A stretch of 64,000 nucleotides of DNA from the NCBI RefSeq assembly GCF_964355755.1, contig NC_092670.1, positions 28,447,795 through 28,511,794 on the forward strand. The letters are read 5' to 3'. Under the pieces are notes generated by a model. It was not told where the DNA came from. It saw nothing but the letters and a program-made list of their open reading frames with translations, and did no database searches. Origin of the DNA: Antedon mediterranea (lineage: Eukaryota > Echinodermata > Crinoidea > Comatulida > Antedonidae). The number at the start of each line of letters is the position of its first letter. Position 1 is the stretch's first letter. The position numbers and the translations under genes were made by a program. Below are positions 9,496 to 21,034 of the stretch, piece after piece.

Positions 9496-9541
9496 ACTCG
9501 GGTACCCCGAGTAAAAAGCACGAATGTGCGATACTCGGGGT
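9496..9541. other. Intact alternative-hairpin element at P/C junction
   Basis: ACTCGGG (9496-9502) pairs with CCCGAGT (9506-9512). Alternatively ACCCCGAGTA (9504-9513) pairs with TACTCGGGGT (9532-9541), enclosing GCAC-GAAT-GTGC (9518-9529). All three stems are perfect in this copy. Confidence 0.6.
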
Positions 9542-9560
9542 GCAGCAAAAGAAGCTGTAA

Positions 9561-9588
9561 TGACGTCATAAGACGGGATGTGACGTCA
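9561..9588. promoter_or_regulatory. CRE pair, both perfect
   Basis: TGACGTCA at 9561-9568 and 9581-9588, exactly 20 bp apart, lie about 20 bp beyond the alternative hairpins. This copy matches the one at 545-572. Confidence 0.55.
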
Positions 9589-9853
9589 CATACACATCAA
9601 TAACCTACCAAATACGGCTATATGGTACCATCTTCGAGACGTCATATGGCTGCATCCGGATTGAAATCTAAAAATTCGGCTCTATAGATTTGAGGACATG
9701 TCCCTGTAGTATATTCATGCTAAATCCCGGCTCAATACTACAACTAATAAGGGAGGAGTAGTACTTTAAAAATCGCACTTTTTACTCAATAGTGTCCAGA
9801 TGGAGGAGAAGGAGAAAATGAGTAAGTATTAGACTCGGGTACCCCGAGTAAAA

Positions 9854-11048
9854 ATATTTATTTTCAATTAAAAAAAAAAGAAAAAAAATATCCCTAGAGG
9901 TTCGCCCCACTACTCAGAGCACTCAAACCTGAGCATTACCCGTTACGCCACAAACCAGTAGATGACTGAAGAGCTGATAATATTCTATTTATATGAAATG
10001 AATTATCAATCAATGAAAAATAATGCCATGCAACTTTGTTTCTGATTTTAAAAAAGATCCATTTGTTTAGGCCTGTCATTCACAACCGTAAAAAATATCT
10101 CATTTTCAAAAAAAATATTTATTTTCAATAAGAAAAAAAAAAGCAGTATCCCTAGAGGTTGGAACCTGCTACTGAGAGCACTCAAACCTGGGTATTACTC
10201 GTTACGCCACAAACCAGTAGAAGAGCTGATAATAGTCTATTTATATGAAATTAATGATCAATCAATGAAAAATAATGCCATGCAACTTTGTTTCTGATTT
10301 TAAAAAAAGGTTCATTTGATTAGGCCTGACATTTACAACCCTCAAAATATCTCACTTTCAAAAACAATATTTATTTTCAATAAAAAAAAAAAAGAAACAA
10401 AATATCCCTAGAGGTTCGAACCCACTAGTGAGAGCACTCAAACTTGAGTATTACCCGTTACGCCACAAACCAGTAGATGACTGAAGAGCTGATAATACTC
10501 TATTTATATGAAATAAATAATAAATCAATGAAAAATAATGCCATGCAACTTTGTTTCTGATTTTAAAAAAGGTCCACTTGTTTAGGCCTGATTTTTACAA
10601 CTCTCAAAATATCTCACTTTCCCTAGAGGTTCGAACCCACTACTGAGAGCACTCAAACATGAGCATTATCCGTTAGGCCACAAACCAGTAGATGACTGAG
10701 GAGCTGATAATAGTCTATTTATATGAAATGAATGATCAATCAATGAAAAATAATGCCATGCAACTTTGTTTCAGATTTTAAAAAAGGTCCACTTGTTTAG
10801 GCCTGACATTTACAACCCACAAAATATCTCACTTTCAAAAACAATATTTATTGTCTATTAAAAAAAAGAAAAGAAAAAAAATATTCGTAGAGGTTCGAAC
10901 CCACTACTGAGAGAACTCAAACCTGAGCACTACTGGTTACCCCGCAAACCAGTAGATGAGTGAAGAGCTGATAATAGTCTATTTATATGAAATGCTGAAT
11001 AATCCATCAATGTAAAATGATGTTATGCAACTTTGTTTCTGATTTAAA
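9854..11048 (-). repeat. T-array 2: about 5 tRNA-like units
   Basis: Units have B-box regions near 9893, 10148, 10407, 10620 and 10882. Unit order and subfamily changes match the first five units of T-array 1 and T-array 3, including the shortened unit spacing before 10620 where CTTTCCCTAGAGG joins. This shows duplication as a block. The array ends in GATTTAAA, where a truncated C segment begins. Confidence 0.75.
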
Positions 11049-11127
11049 CAAGCACGAATGTGCAATACTCGGGGTACAGCGAAAGAAGCTGTATACAGAC
11101 GTATACAGTTAGAAAGTAAAGAAAATA

Positions 11128-11198
11128 GGTTTCGCCAGGGCTCGAACCGGGACCTTCTGCGTGTTAAGCAGACTTGACAACCACTACACTACGAAACC
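11128..11198 (-). tRNA. tRNA-Val(AAC)-like, V2 type
   Basis: Perfect acceptor stem GGTTTCG/CGAAACC, anticodon loop TTAACAC, A box TAGTGTAGTGG and B box GGTTCGAGCC. The same D-stem and T-stem mismatches occur as in the copy at 4590. The downstream T run is TATTTTC. Confidence 0.6.
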
Positions 11199-11410
11199 TC
11201 TTACATTAAAAATGTGGGTTACAGAAAGTTTTTTAATCCATTTAAATTACAAATAAATGGTAATAAGCACAAAGCAAAATAAACATGTGTAAAAGTGATA
11301 ATTACCGATTACACAAAATAAGTATTTTAAAAAATAATAAAAATAAGATATACTCTGTATAATTATCATATTGCGTATACAGTACTTTTCACCATAAAGT
11401 TTAAAAAAAA

Positions 11411-11482
11411 GGTTTCGTCCGGGCTCGAACCAGGTACCTTCTGCGTGTTAAGCAAACGTGATAACCACTACGCCAAGAATCC
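11411..11482 (-). tRNA. tRNA-Val(AAC)-like, V1 type
   Basis: Near-identical to 157-228: AAC loop, intact A and B boxes, eight-T terminator and a mismatched acceptor stem. It is 283 bp from the V2 copy. Confidence 0.6.
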
Positions 11483-11733
11483 GCATATAACCATATAACT
11501 ACATAACGCTGTGGTGTGTGTCACACATTGTGGCTTCTTAATTAAACAAATTAATGAACAAAAAATTAAAAATCCGGCTCTATAGCTTTGAGGACATGTC
11601 CCTGTAGTATGTTCATGCCAAATCCCAGCTCAATACTATAACGAATAAGGGAGGAGTAGTACTTTAAAAATCGCACTTTTTACTCAATAGTGTCCAGATG
11701 GAGGAAGAGAAGGAGAAAATGAGTAAGTACTAG

Positions 11734-11779
11734 ACTCGGGTACCCCGAGTAAAAAGCACGAATGTGCGATACTCGGGGT
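11734..11779. other. Intact alternative-hairpin element at P/C junction
   Basis: ACTCGGG 11734-11740 with CCCGAGT 11744-11750, or ACCCCGAGTA 11742-11751 with TACTCGGGGT 11770-11779, the latter enclosing a GCAC/GTGC hairpin. Confidence 0.6.
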
Positions 11780-11798
11780 GCAGCAAAAGAAGCTGTAA

Positions 11799-11826
11799 TG
11801 ACGTCATAAGACGGGATGTGACGTCA
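11799..11826. promoter_or_regulatory. CRE pair, both perfect
   Basis: TGACGTCA at 11799-11806 and 11819-11826, with 20-bp spacing. This copy matches those at 545 and 9561. Confidence 0.55.
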
Positions 11827-12091
11827 CATACACATCAATAACCTACCAAATACGGCTATATGGTACCATCTTCGAGACGTCATATGGCTGCATCCGGATT
11901 GAAATCTAAAAATCCGGCTCTAAAGATTTGAGGACATGTCCCTGTAGTATATTCATGCTAAATCCCAGCTCAATACTACAGCTAATAAGGGAGGAGTAGT
12001 ACTTTAAAAATCGCACTTTTTACTCAATAGTGTCCAGATGGAGGAAAAGGAGAAAATGAGTAAGTATTAGACTCGGGTACCCCGAGTAAAA

Positions 12092-15000
12092 ATATTTATT
12101 TTCAATTAAAAAAAAAAGAAAAAAAATATCCCTAGAGGTTCGCCCCACTACTCAGAGCACTCAAACCTGAGCATTACCCGTTACGCCACAAACCAGTAGA
12201 TGACTGAAGAGCTGATAATATTCTATTTATATGAAATGAATTATCAATCAATGAAAAATAATGCCATGCAACTTTGTTTCTGATTTTAAAAAAGATCCAT
12301 TTGTTTAGGCCTGTCATTCACAACCCTAAAAAATATCTCATTTTCAAAAAAAATATTTATTTTCAATAAGAAAAAAAAAAGCAGTATCCCTAGAGGTTGG
12401 AACCTGCTACTGAGAGCACTCAAACCTGGGTATTACCCGTTACGCCACAAACCAGTAGATAACTGAAGAGCTGATAATAGTCTATTTATATGAAATTAAT
12501 GATCAATCAATGAAAAATAATGCCATGCAACTTTGTTTCTGATTTTAAAAAAAGGTTCATTTGTTTAGGCCTGACATTTACAACCCTCAAAATATCTCAC
12601 TTTCAAAAACAATATTTATTTTCAATAAAAAAAAAAAAGAAACAAAATATCCCTAGAGGTTCGAACCCACTAGTGAGAGCACTCAAACTTGAGTATTACC
12701 CGTTACGCCACAAACCAGTAGATGACTGAAGAGCTGATAATACTCTATTTATATGAAATAAATAATAAATCAATGAAAAATAATGCCATGCAACTTTGTT
12801 TCTGATTTTAAAAAAGGTCCACTTGTTTAGGCCTGATTTTTACAACTCTCAAAATATCTCACTTCCCCTAGAGGTTCGAACCCACTACTGAGAGCACTCA
12901 AACATGAGCATTATCCGTTACGCCACAAACCAGTAGATGACTGAGGAGCTGATAATAGTCTATTTATATGAAATGAATGATCAATCAATGAAAAATAATG
13001 CCATGCAACTTTGTTTCAGATTTTAAAAAAGGTCCACTTGTTTAGGCCTGACATTTACAACCCTCAAAATATCTCACTTTCAAAAACAATATTTATTGTC
13101 TATTAAAAAAAAGAAAAGAAAAAAAATATTCGTAGAGGTTCGAACCCAATACTGCGAGAACTCAAACCTGAGCACTACCGGTTACGCCACAAACCAGTAG
13201 ATGAGTGAAGAGCTGATAATAGTCTATTTATATGAAATAAATGATCCATCAATGTAAAATGATGTTATGCAACTTTGTTTCTGATTTATAAAAAGGTCCA
13301 CTTGGTTAGGCTTGACATAAAAATATCTCACTTTCAAAAACAATATTTATTTTCAAATAAAAAAAAAAGAAAAAAAAATATTCATAGAGGTTTGAACCCA
13401 CTACTGAGAGAACTCAAACCTGAGCATTACCGGTTACGCCTCAAACCAGTAGATGAGTGAAGAGCTGATAATAGTCTATTTATATGAAATGCTGAATAAT
13501 CCATCAATGTAAAATGATGTTATGCAACTTTGTTTCTGATTTAAAAAAAGGTCCACTTGGTTTGGCTTGACATTTAAAACCATAAAAATATCTCACTTTC
13601 AAAAACAATATTTATTTTCAAATAAAAAAAAAAGAAAAAAAAATATTCATAGAGGTTTGAACCCACTACTGAGAGAACTCAAACCTGAGCATTACCGGTT
13701 ACGCCACAAACCAGTAGATGAGTGAAGAGCTGATAATAGTCTATTTATATGAAATGCTGAATAATCCATCAATGTAAAATGATGTTATGCAACTTTGTTT
13801 CTGATTTAAAAAAAGGTCCACTTGGTTAGGCTTGACATTTAAAACCATAAAAATATCTCACTTTCAAAAACAATATTTATTTTCAAATTAAAAAAAAAAA
13901 AAAAAAATATCCCTAGAAGTTCGAACCCACTATTGAAATCACTCAAACCTGAGCATTACCCGTTACGCCGCAAACCAGTATATGACTGAAGAGCTGATAA
14001 AAGTCTATTTATATGAAATGGATGATCAATCAATGAAAAATAATGCCATGCAACTTTGTTTCTGATTTTAAAAAAGGTTCACTTGTTTAGGCCTGACATT
14101 TACAACCCTCAAAATATCTCACTTTCAAAAACAATATTTATTTTCAATTAAAAAAAAAAGAAACAAAATATCCGTAGAGGTTCGAACCCACTAGTGAGAG
14201 CACTCAAACTTGAGTATTAGCCGTTACGCCACAAACCAGTAGATGACTGAAGAGCTGATAATACTCTATTTATATGAAATAAATAATAAATCAATGAAAA
14301 ATAATGCCATGCAACTTTGTTTCAGATTTTAAAAAAGGTCCACTTGTTTAGGCATGACATTTACAACCCTCAAAATATCTCATTTCAAAAACAATATTTA
14401 TTTTCAATTTAAAAAAAAAAAGAAAATAAATACCCGTACAGGTTCGAACCCACTACTGAGAGAACTAAAACCTGAGCATTACCCGTTACGCCACAAACCA
14501 GTAGATGACTGAGGAGCTGATAATAATCTATATATATGAAATGAATGATCAATCAATGAAAAATAATGCCATGCAACTTTGTTTCTGATTTTTAAAAAGA
14601 TCCATTTGTTTAGGCCTGACATTCACAACCCTAAAAAATATCTCATTTTAAAAAAAAATATTATTTTCAATAAGAAAAAAAAAAGCAATATCCCTAGAGG
14701 TTGGAACCCGCTATTCAGAGCACTCAAACCTAGGTATTACCCGTTACGCCACAAACCAGTAGATAACTGAAGAGCTGATAATATTCTATTTATATGAAAT
14801 TAATGATCAATCAATGAAAAATAATGCCATGCAACTTTGTTTCTGATTTTAAAAAAGGTTAATTTGTTTAGGCCGGACATTTACAACCCTCAAAATATCT
14901 GACTTTAAAAAAAAAATATTTATTTTCAATTAAAAAAAAAGAAGAAAAGAAATATCCCTAGAGGTTCGAACCCACTACTGCGAGCACTCAAACTTGAGCA

Positions 15001-15782
15001 TTACCCGTTACGCCTCAAACCAGTAGATGACTGAAGAGCTGATAATACTCTATTTATATGAAATGAATAATAAATCAATTAAAAATAATGCCATGCAACT
15101 TTGTTTCTGATTTTAAAAAAGGTCCACTTGTTTAGGCCTGACATTTACAACCCTCAAAATATCTCACCTTCAAAAAAAATATTTATTTTCAATTAAAAAA
15201 AAAAAAAAAATATCCCTAGACGTTCGACCCACTACTCAGAGCACTCAAACCTGAGCATCACCCGTTACGCCACAAACCAGTAGATGACTGAAGAGCTGAT
15301 AATAGTCTATTTATATGAAATGAATGATCCATCAATGTAAAATGATGCCATGCAACTTTGTTTCTGATTTTAAAAAAGGTTCATTTGTTTAGGCCTAACA
15401 TTTACAACCCTCAAAATATCTCACTTTCAAAAAAAATATTTATTTTCAATAAGAAAAAAAAGCAATATCCCTAGAGGTTGGAACCGCTACTGAGACCACT
15501 CAAACCTGGGTATTATCCGTTACGCCACAAACCAGTAGATAACTGAAGAGCTGATAACAGTCTATTTATATGAAATTAATGATCAATCAATGAAAAATAA
15601 TGCCATGCAACTTTGTTTCTGATTTTAAAAAAGGTTCATTTGTTTAGGCCTGACATTTACAACCCTCAAAATATCTCACTTTCAAAAAAAATATTTATTT
15701 TCAATTAAAAAAAAAAGAAAAAAAAATATCCCTAGAGGTTCGACCCACTACTCAGAGCACTCAAACCTGAGCATTACCCGTT
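12092..15782 (-). repeat. T-array 3: about 15 tRNA-like units
   Basis: B-box regions lie near 12128, 12386, 12650, 12868, 13130, 13386, 13645, 13907, 14170, 14433, 14693, 14952, 15206, 15468 and 15728. A second subfamily (T2: GGTTTGAACC B box, ACCGGTTACGCC, GATGTTATGC, GGCTTGACA) occupies about 13130-13900 between T1 units. The array ends abruptly within the A-box region (GCATTACCCGTT), where the 88-bp satellite begins. Short open frames here cross repeat units and are not genes. Confidence 0.8.
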
Positions 15783-16000
15783 CCATTTTGTGATTTTCGA
15801 AAAAAAATTGTTAACATAAAAACACCAAAGTGCTTAGAATAACTTCAAATCGCATTTGGAGACGTTTTAGACCATTTTGTGATTTTTAAAAAAACTTGTT
15901 AACACAAAAACACCAAAGTGCTTAGAATAGCTTAAAATCGCATTTGGAGACGTTTTAGACCATTTTGTGATTTTCAAAATAACTTGTTAACATAAAAACA

Positions 16001-19000
16001 CCAAAGGGCTAAGAATAGCTTGAAATCGCAATTGGAGACATTTTAGACCATTTTGTGATTTTCGAAAAAACTCGTTAACATAAAAACACCAAAGTGCCTT
16101 TAATTGCTTCAAATCGCATTTGGAGACGTTTTAGACCATTTTGTGATTTTCGAAAAAACTCGTTAACATAAAAACATCAAAGTCCTTAAAATCACATTAG
16201 AAACCGTTTTAGACCATTTTGAGCATTTCGATAAAACTTTTCACACAAAAACATCAAAGAGCACAAAATAGCTTAATATCGTATTTAAAAACGTTTTTGA
16301 CCATTTTGAGCATTTCGACAAAAATTATTCACAAAAAACAGTAAAGTGTACAGAATAGCTTCAAATCGCATTTGGAGACATTTTAGAGCATTTTGTGATT
16401 TTCGAAAAAACTTGTTAACATAAAAACACCAAATTGCTTAGAATAGCTTAAAATCGCATTTGGAGACGTTTTAGACCATTATGTGACTTTCGAAAAAACT
16501 TGTTAACATAAAAACATCAAAGTGTACAAAATAACTTCAAATCGTATTTTGAGACATTTTAGACCCTTTTGTGATTTTCGAAAAAACTTGGTTACACAAA
16601 AACACCAAAGTGCTTAAAATAGCTTCAAATCGCATTTGGAGACGTTTTAGACCATTTTGTGATTTTCGAAAAAACTTGTTAACATAAAAACACCAAAGTG
16701 CTTAGAATAGCTTAAAATCGCATTTGTTGACGTTTTAGACCATTTTGTTATTTTCGAAATAACTCGTTACCATAAAAACACCAAAGTGCTTAGAAAAGCT
16801 TCAAATCGCATTTGGAGACATTTTAGACCATTTTGTGATATTCAAAAAAACTCGTTACCATAAAAACACCAAAGTGCTTAGAATTGCTTCAAGTCGCATT
16901 TGGAGACGTTTTAGACCATTTTGTGATTTTCTAAAAAAGTTGTTAACATAAAAACATCAAAGTGTTTAAAATCACATTAGAAACCGTTTTAGACCATAAT
17001 TGCTTAGAATAGCTTCAAATCGCGTTTGGAGACGTTTTAGACCATTTTCTGATTTTCGAAAAAACTTGTTAACATAAAAACACCAAAGTGCTAAGAATAG
17101 CTTGAAATTGCATTTGGAGACATTTTAGACTATTTTGTGGTTTTCGAAAAAATTCGTTAACTTAAAAACATCAAAGTGCTTAAAATCACATTAGAAACCG
17201 TTTTAGACCATTTTGAGCATTTCGATAAAACTTTTCACACAAAAACATCAAAGAGCACAAAATAGCTTAATATCGTATTTAAAAACGTTTTTGACCATTT
17301 TGAGCATTTCGACAAAAATTATTCACACAAAACAGCAAAGTGTACAGAATAGCTTCAAATCGCATTTGGAGACGTTTTAGACCATTTTGTGATTTTCGAA
17401 AAAACTTGTTAACATAAAAATACAAAATTGCTTAGAATAGCTTCAAATCGCATTTGGAGACGTTTTACACCATTTTGTGATTTTCGAAAAAACTTGTTAA
17501 CATAAAAACACCAAAGTGCTTAGAATAGCTTCAAATCGCATTTGGAGACGTTTTAGACCATTTTGTGACTTTCGAAAAACTTGTTAACATAAAAACATCA
17601 AAGTGTACAGAATAGCTTCAAATCGCATTTTGAGACATTTTAGACCCTTTTGTGATTTTCGAAAAAACTTGGTTACACAAAAACACCAAAGTGCTTAAAA
17701 TAGCTTCAAATCGCATTTGGAGACGTTTTAGACCATTTTGTGATTTTCGAAAAAACTTGTTAACATAAAAACACCAAAGTGCTTAGAATAGCTTCAAATC
17801 GCATTTGGAGCCATTTTAGACCATTTTGTGATTTTCGAAAAAACTTGTTACCATAAAAACACCAAAGTGCTTAGAATTGCTTCAAATCGCATTTGGAGAC
17901 GATTTAAACCATTTTGTGATTTTCTAAAAAAAGTTGTTAACATAAAAACACCAAAGGGCTAAGAATAGCTTGAAATCGCAATTGGAGACATTTTAGACCA
18001 TTTTGTGATTTTCGAAAAAACTCGTTAACATAAAAACACCAAAGTGCCTTTAATTGCTTCAAATCGCATTTGGAGACGTTTTAGACCATTTTGTGATTTT
18101 CGAAAAAACTCGTTAACATAAAAACATCAAAGTCCTTAAAATCACATTAGAAACCGTTTTAGACCATTTTGAGCATTTCGATAAAACTTTTCACACAAAA
18201 ACATCAAAGAGCACAAAATAGCTTAATATCGTATTTAAAAACGTTTTTGACCATTTTGAGCATTTCGACAAAAATTATTCACAAAAAACAGTAAAGTGTA
18301 CAGAATAGCTTCAAATCGCATTTGGAGACATTTTAGAGCATTTTGTGATTTTCGAAAAAACTTGTTAACATAAAAACACCAAATTGCTTAGAATAGCTTA
18401 AAATCGCATTTGGAGACGTTTTAGACCATTTTGTGACTTTCGAAAAAACTTGTTAACATAAAAACATCAAAGTGTACAGAATAGCTTCAAATCGTATTTT
18501 GAGACATTTTAGACCCTTTTGTGATTTTCGAAAAAACTTGGTTACACAAAAACACCAAAGTGCTTAAAATAGCTTCAAATCGCATTTGGAGACGTTTTAG
18601 ACCATTTTGTGATTTTCGAAAAAACTTGTTAACATAAAAACACCAAAGTGCTTAGAATAGCTTAAAATCGCATTTGTTGACGTTTTAGACCATTTTGTTA
18701 TTTTCGAAATAACTCGTTACCATAAAAACACCAAAGTGCTTAGAAAAGCTTCAAATCGCATTTGGAGACATTTTAGACCATTTTGTGATATTAAAAAAAA
18801 CTCGTTACCATAAAAACACCAAAGTGCTTAGAATTGCTTCAAGTCGCATTTGGAGACGTTTTAGACCATTTTGTGATTTTCTAAAAAAGTTGTTAACATA
18901 AAAACATCAAAGTGTTTAAAATCACATTAGAAACCGTTTTAGACCATAATTGCTTAGAATAGCTTCAAATCGCGTTTGGAGACGTTTTAGACCATTTTCT

Positions 19001-19360
19001 GATTTTCGAAAAAACTTGTTAACATAAAAACACCAAAGTGCTAAGAATAGCTTGAAATTGCATTTGGAGACATTTTAGACTATTTTGTGGTTTTCGAAAA
19101 AATTCGTTAACTTAAAAACATCAAAGTGCTTAAAATCACATTAGAAACCGTTTTAGACCATTTTGAGCATTTCGATAAAACTTTTCACACAAAAACATCA
19201 AAGAGCACAAAATAGCTTAATATCGTATTTAAAAACGTTTTTGACCATTTTGAGCATTTCGACAAAAATTATTCACACAAAACAGCAAAGTGTACAGAAT
19301 AGCTTCAAATCGCATTTGGAGACGTTTTAGACCATTTTGTGATTTTCGAAAAAACTTGTT
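16001..19360 (+). repeat. Higher-order duplication within satellite, offset ~1950 bp
   Basis: The rare variant CCAAAGGGCTAAGAATAGCT occurs at 16001 and 17951. The roughly 1.4 kb after each (16001-17420 and 17951-19360) share the same private variants, such as the CATTTGTTGACG monomer and the shortened GACCATAATTGCTTAG join. This is a recent duplication of about 16 monomers. Confidence 0.7.
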
Positions 19361-20761
19361 AACATAAAAACATCAAAGTGTACAGAATAGCTTCAAATCG
19401 CTTTTTGAGACATTATAGACCCTTTTGTGATTTTCGAAAAAACTTGGTTCCACAAAAACACCAAAGTGCTTAAAATAGCTTCAAATCGCATTTGGAGACG
19501 TTTTAGACCATTTTGTGATTTTCGAAAAAACTTGTTAACATAAAAACACCAAAGTGCTTAGAATAGCTTCAAATCGTATTTGGAGACGTTTTAGACCATT
19601 TTGTGACTTTCGAAAAACTTGTTAACGTAAAAACATCAAAGTGTACAGAATAGCTTCAAATCGCATTTTGAGACATTTTAGACCCTTTTGTGATTTTCGA
19701 AAAAACTTGGTTACACAAAAACACCAAAGTGCTTAAAATAGCTTCAAATCGCATTTGGAGACGTTTTAGACCATTTTGTGATTTTCGAAAAAACTTGTTA
19801 ACATAAAAACACCAAAGTGCTTAGAATAGCTTCAAATCGCATTTGGAGACGTTTTAGACCATTTTATGATTTTCGAAAAAACTTGTAAACATAAAAACAC
19901 CAAAGTGCTTAGAAAAGCTTCAAATCGCATTTGGAGACATTTTAGACCATTTTGTGATTTTCGAAAAAACTCGTTAACATAAAAACATCAAAGTGCTTAA
20001 AATCACATTAGAAACCGTTTTAGACCATTTTGAGCATTTCGATAAAACTTTTCACACAAAAACATCAAAGAGCACAAAATAGCTTAATATCGTATTTAAA
20101 AACGTTTTTGACCATTTTGAGCATTTCGACAAAAATTATTCACACAAAACAGCAAAGTGTTTAGAATAGCTTCAAATCGCATTTGGAGACGTTTTAGACC
20201 ATTTTGTTATTTTCGAAAAAACTTGTAAACATAAAAACACCAAAGTGCTTAGAAAAGCTTCAATTCGCATTTGGAGACATTTTAGACCATTTTGTGATAT
20301 TCAAAAAAACTCGTTACCATAAAAACACCAAAGTGCTTAGAATTGCTTCAAATCGCATTTGGAGACGTTTTAGACCATTTTGTGATTTTCTAAAAAAGTT
20401 GTTAACATAAAAACATCAAAGTGCTTAAAATCACATTAGAAACCGTTTTAGACCATTTTGTGATTTTCTAAAAAAGTTGTTAACATAAAAACACCAAAGT
20501 GCTTAGAATAGCTTCAAATCGCATTTGGAGACGTTTTAGACCATTTTGTGATTTTCGAAAAAACTTGTTAACATAAAAACATCAAAGTGTACAGAATAGC
20601 TTCAAATCGCTTTTTGAGACATTATAGACCCTTTTGTGATTTTCGAAAAAACTTGGTTCCACAAAAACACCAAAGTGCTTAGAATAGCTTCAAATCGCAT
20701 TTGGAGACGTTTTAGACCATTTTGTGATTTTCGAAAAAACTTGTAAACATAAAAACACCAA

Positions 20762-20764
20762 AGT
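20762..20764. repeat. Left target-site duplication AGT
   Basis: Together with AGT at 24850-24852 this restores the uninterrupted monomer CCAAAGTGCTTAG. AAGT (20761-20764 and 24849-24852) is the alternative 4-bp reading. Confidence 0.7.
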
Positions 20765-20819
20765 TAGGCCTTACGGTGAAGATGAAAACATTTTTTCTTG
20801 TTCCTCATTAAGCATAATA
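20765..20819 (+). repeat. Left terminal inverted repeat
   Basis: It begins TAGGCCTTACGGTGAAG and ends near CCTCATTAAGCATAATA. The right end read inverted has TAGGCCTTACGGCGAAG and CCTCATCAAGCATAATA. The middle differs and is about 10 bp longer on the right. Confidence 0.75.
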
Positions 20820-21034
20820 AGTGAACTCTCTTGATTCATATACATAAAAATAAATTAATCACGTATTAAAAAGTTCTACGAAAATTTTCCTGACATTTTA
20901 AAGAAATCTTGATTTTAAAAGTATAAAAGAATATATTTTCGCAGTTGCCATTTTGTATCACATGACATCAGTTAAACCAATCATACGCGACGTTTAGGCA
21001 GCAGACGTCAAAATCAGCACGATGTAAACACGAA

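Larger units (their letters stand above)
7378..9853. repeat. Composite module copies 3-5: three V2-V1 pairs with P and C segments
   Basis: Three successive V2-V1 pairs start at 7409/7692, 8259 (truncated)/8534 and 8881/9173. The second pair is followed by a P segment (about 8690-8875) fused to the next V2. The third is followed by P, C and P (about 9320-9853), leading into T-array 2. Each V1 is followed by the same AACGCTGTGGTGTGTGTCAC spacer. The first pair's downstream part is replaced by an unrelated piece at 7834-8258. Confidence 0.75.
11049..12091. repeat. Composite module copy 6 (truncated C, V2, V1, P, C, P)
   Basis: A 50-bp C fragment (CAAGCACGAATGTGC to CAGACG) is joined directly to TATACAGTTAG and a V2-V1 pair, then P, C and P. 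This is the apparent empty site for 5071-7377. From about 11257 on it is a near-identical copy of 1-826, offset about 11.26 kb. Confidence 0.75.
15783..20764 (+). repeat. 88-bp satellite, forward block 1 (about 57 monomers)
   Basis: The canonical monomer is 88 bp and contains ACCATTTTGTGATTTTCGAA, then GTTAAC and AAAACACCAAAGTGCTTAG, then TCGCATTTGGAGACGTTTTA. Most monomers have a TTCGAA and a GTTAAC palindrome. A distinct ordered cassette recurs about five times here (near 16270, 17270, 18230, 19225, 20095). It is a 77-bp monomer (ATCACATTAGAAACC), an 88-bp monomer (TAATATCGTATTTAAAAACG) and an 87-bp monomer (AAAACAGCAAAGTGTACAG). Because 88 is not a multiple of three, frames shift at each unit and the open frames have no coding meaning. 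Confidence 0.9.
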
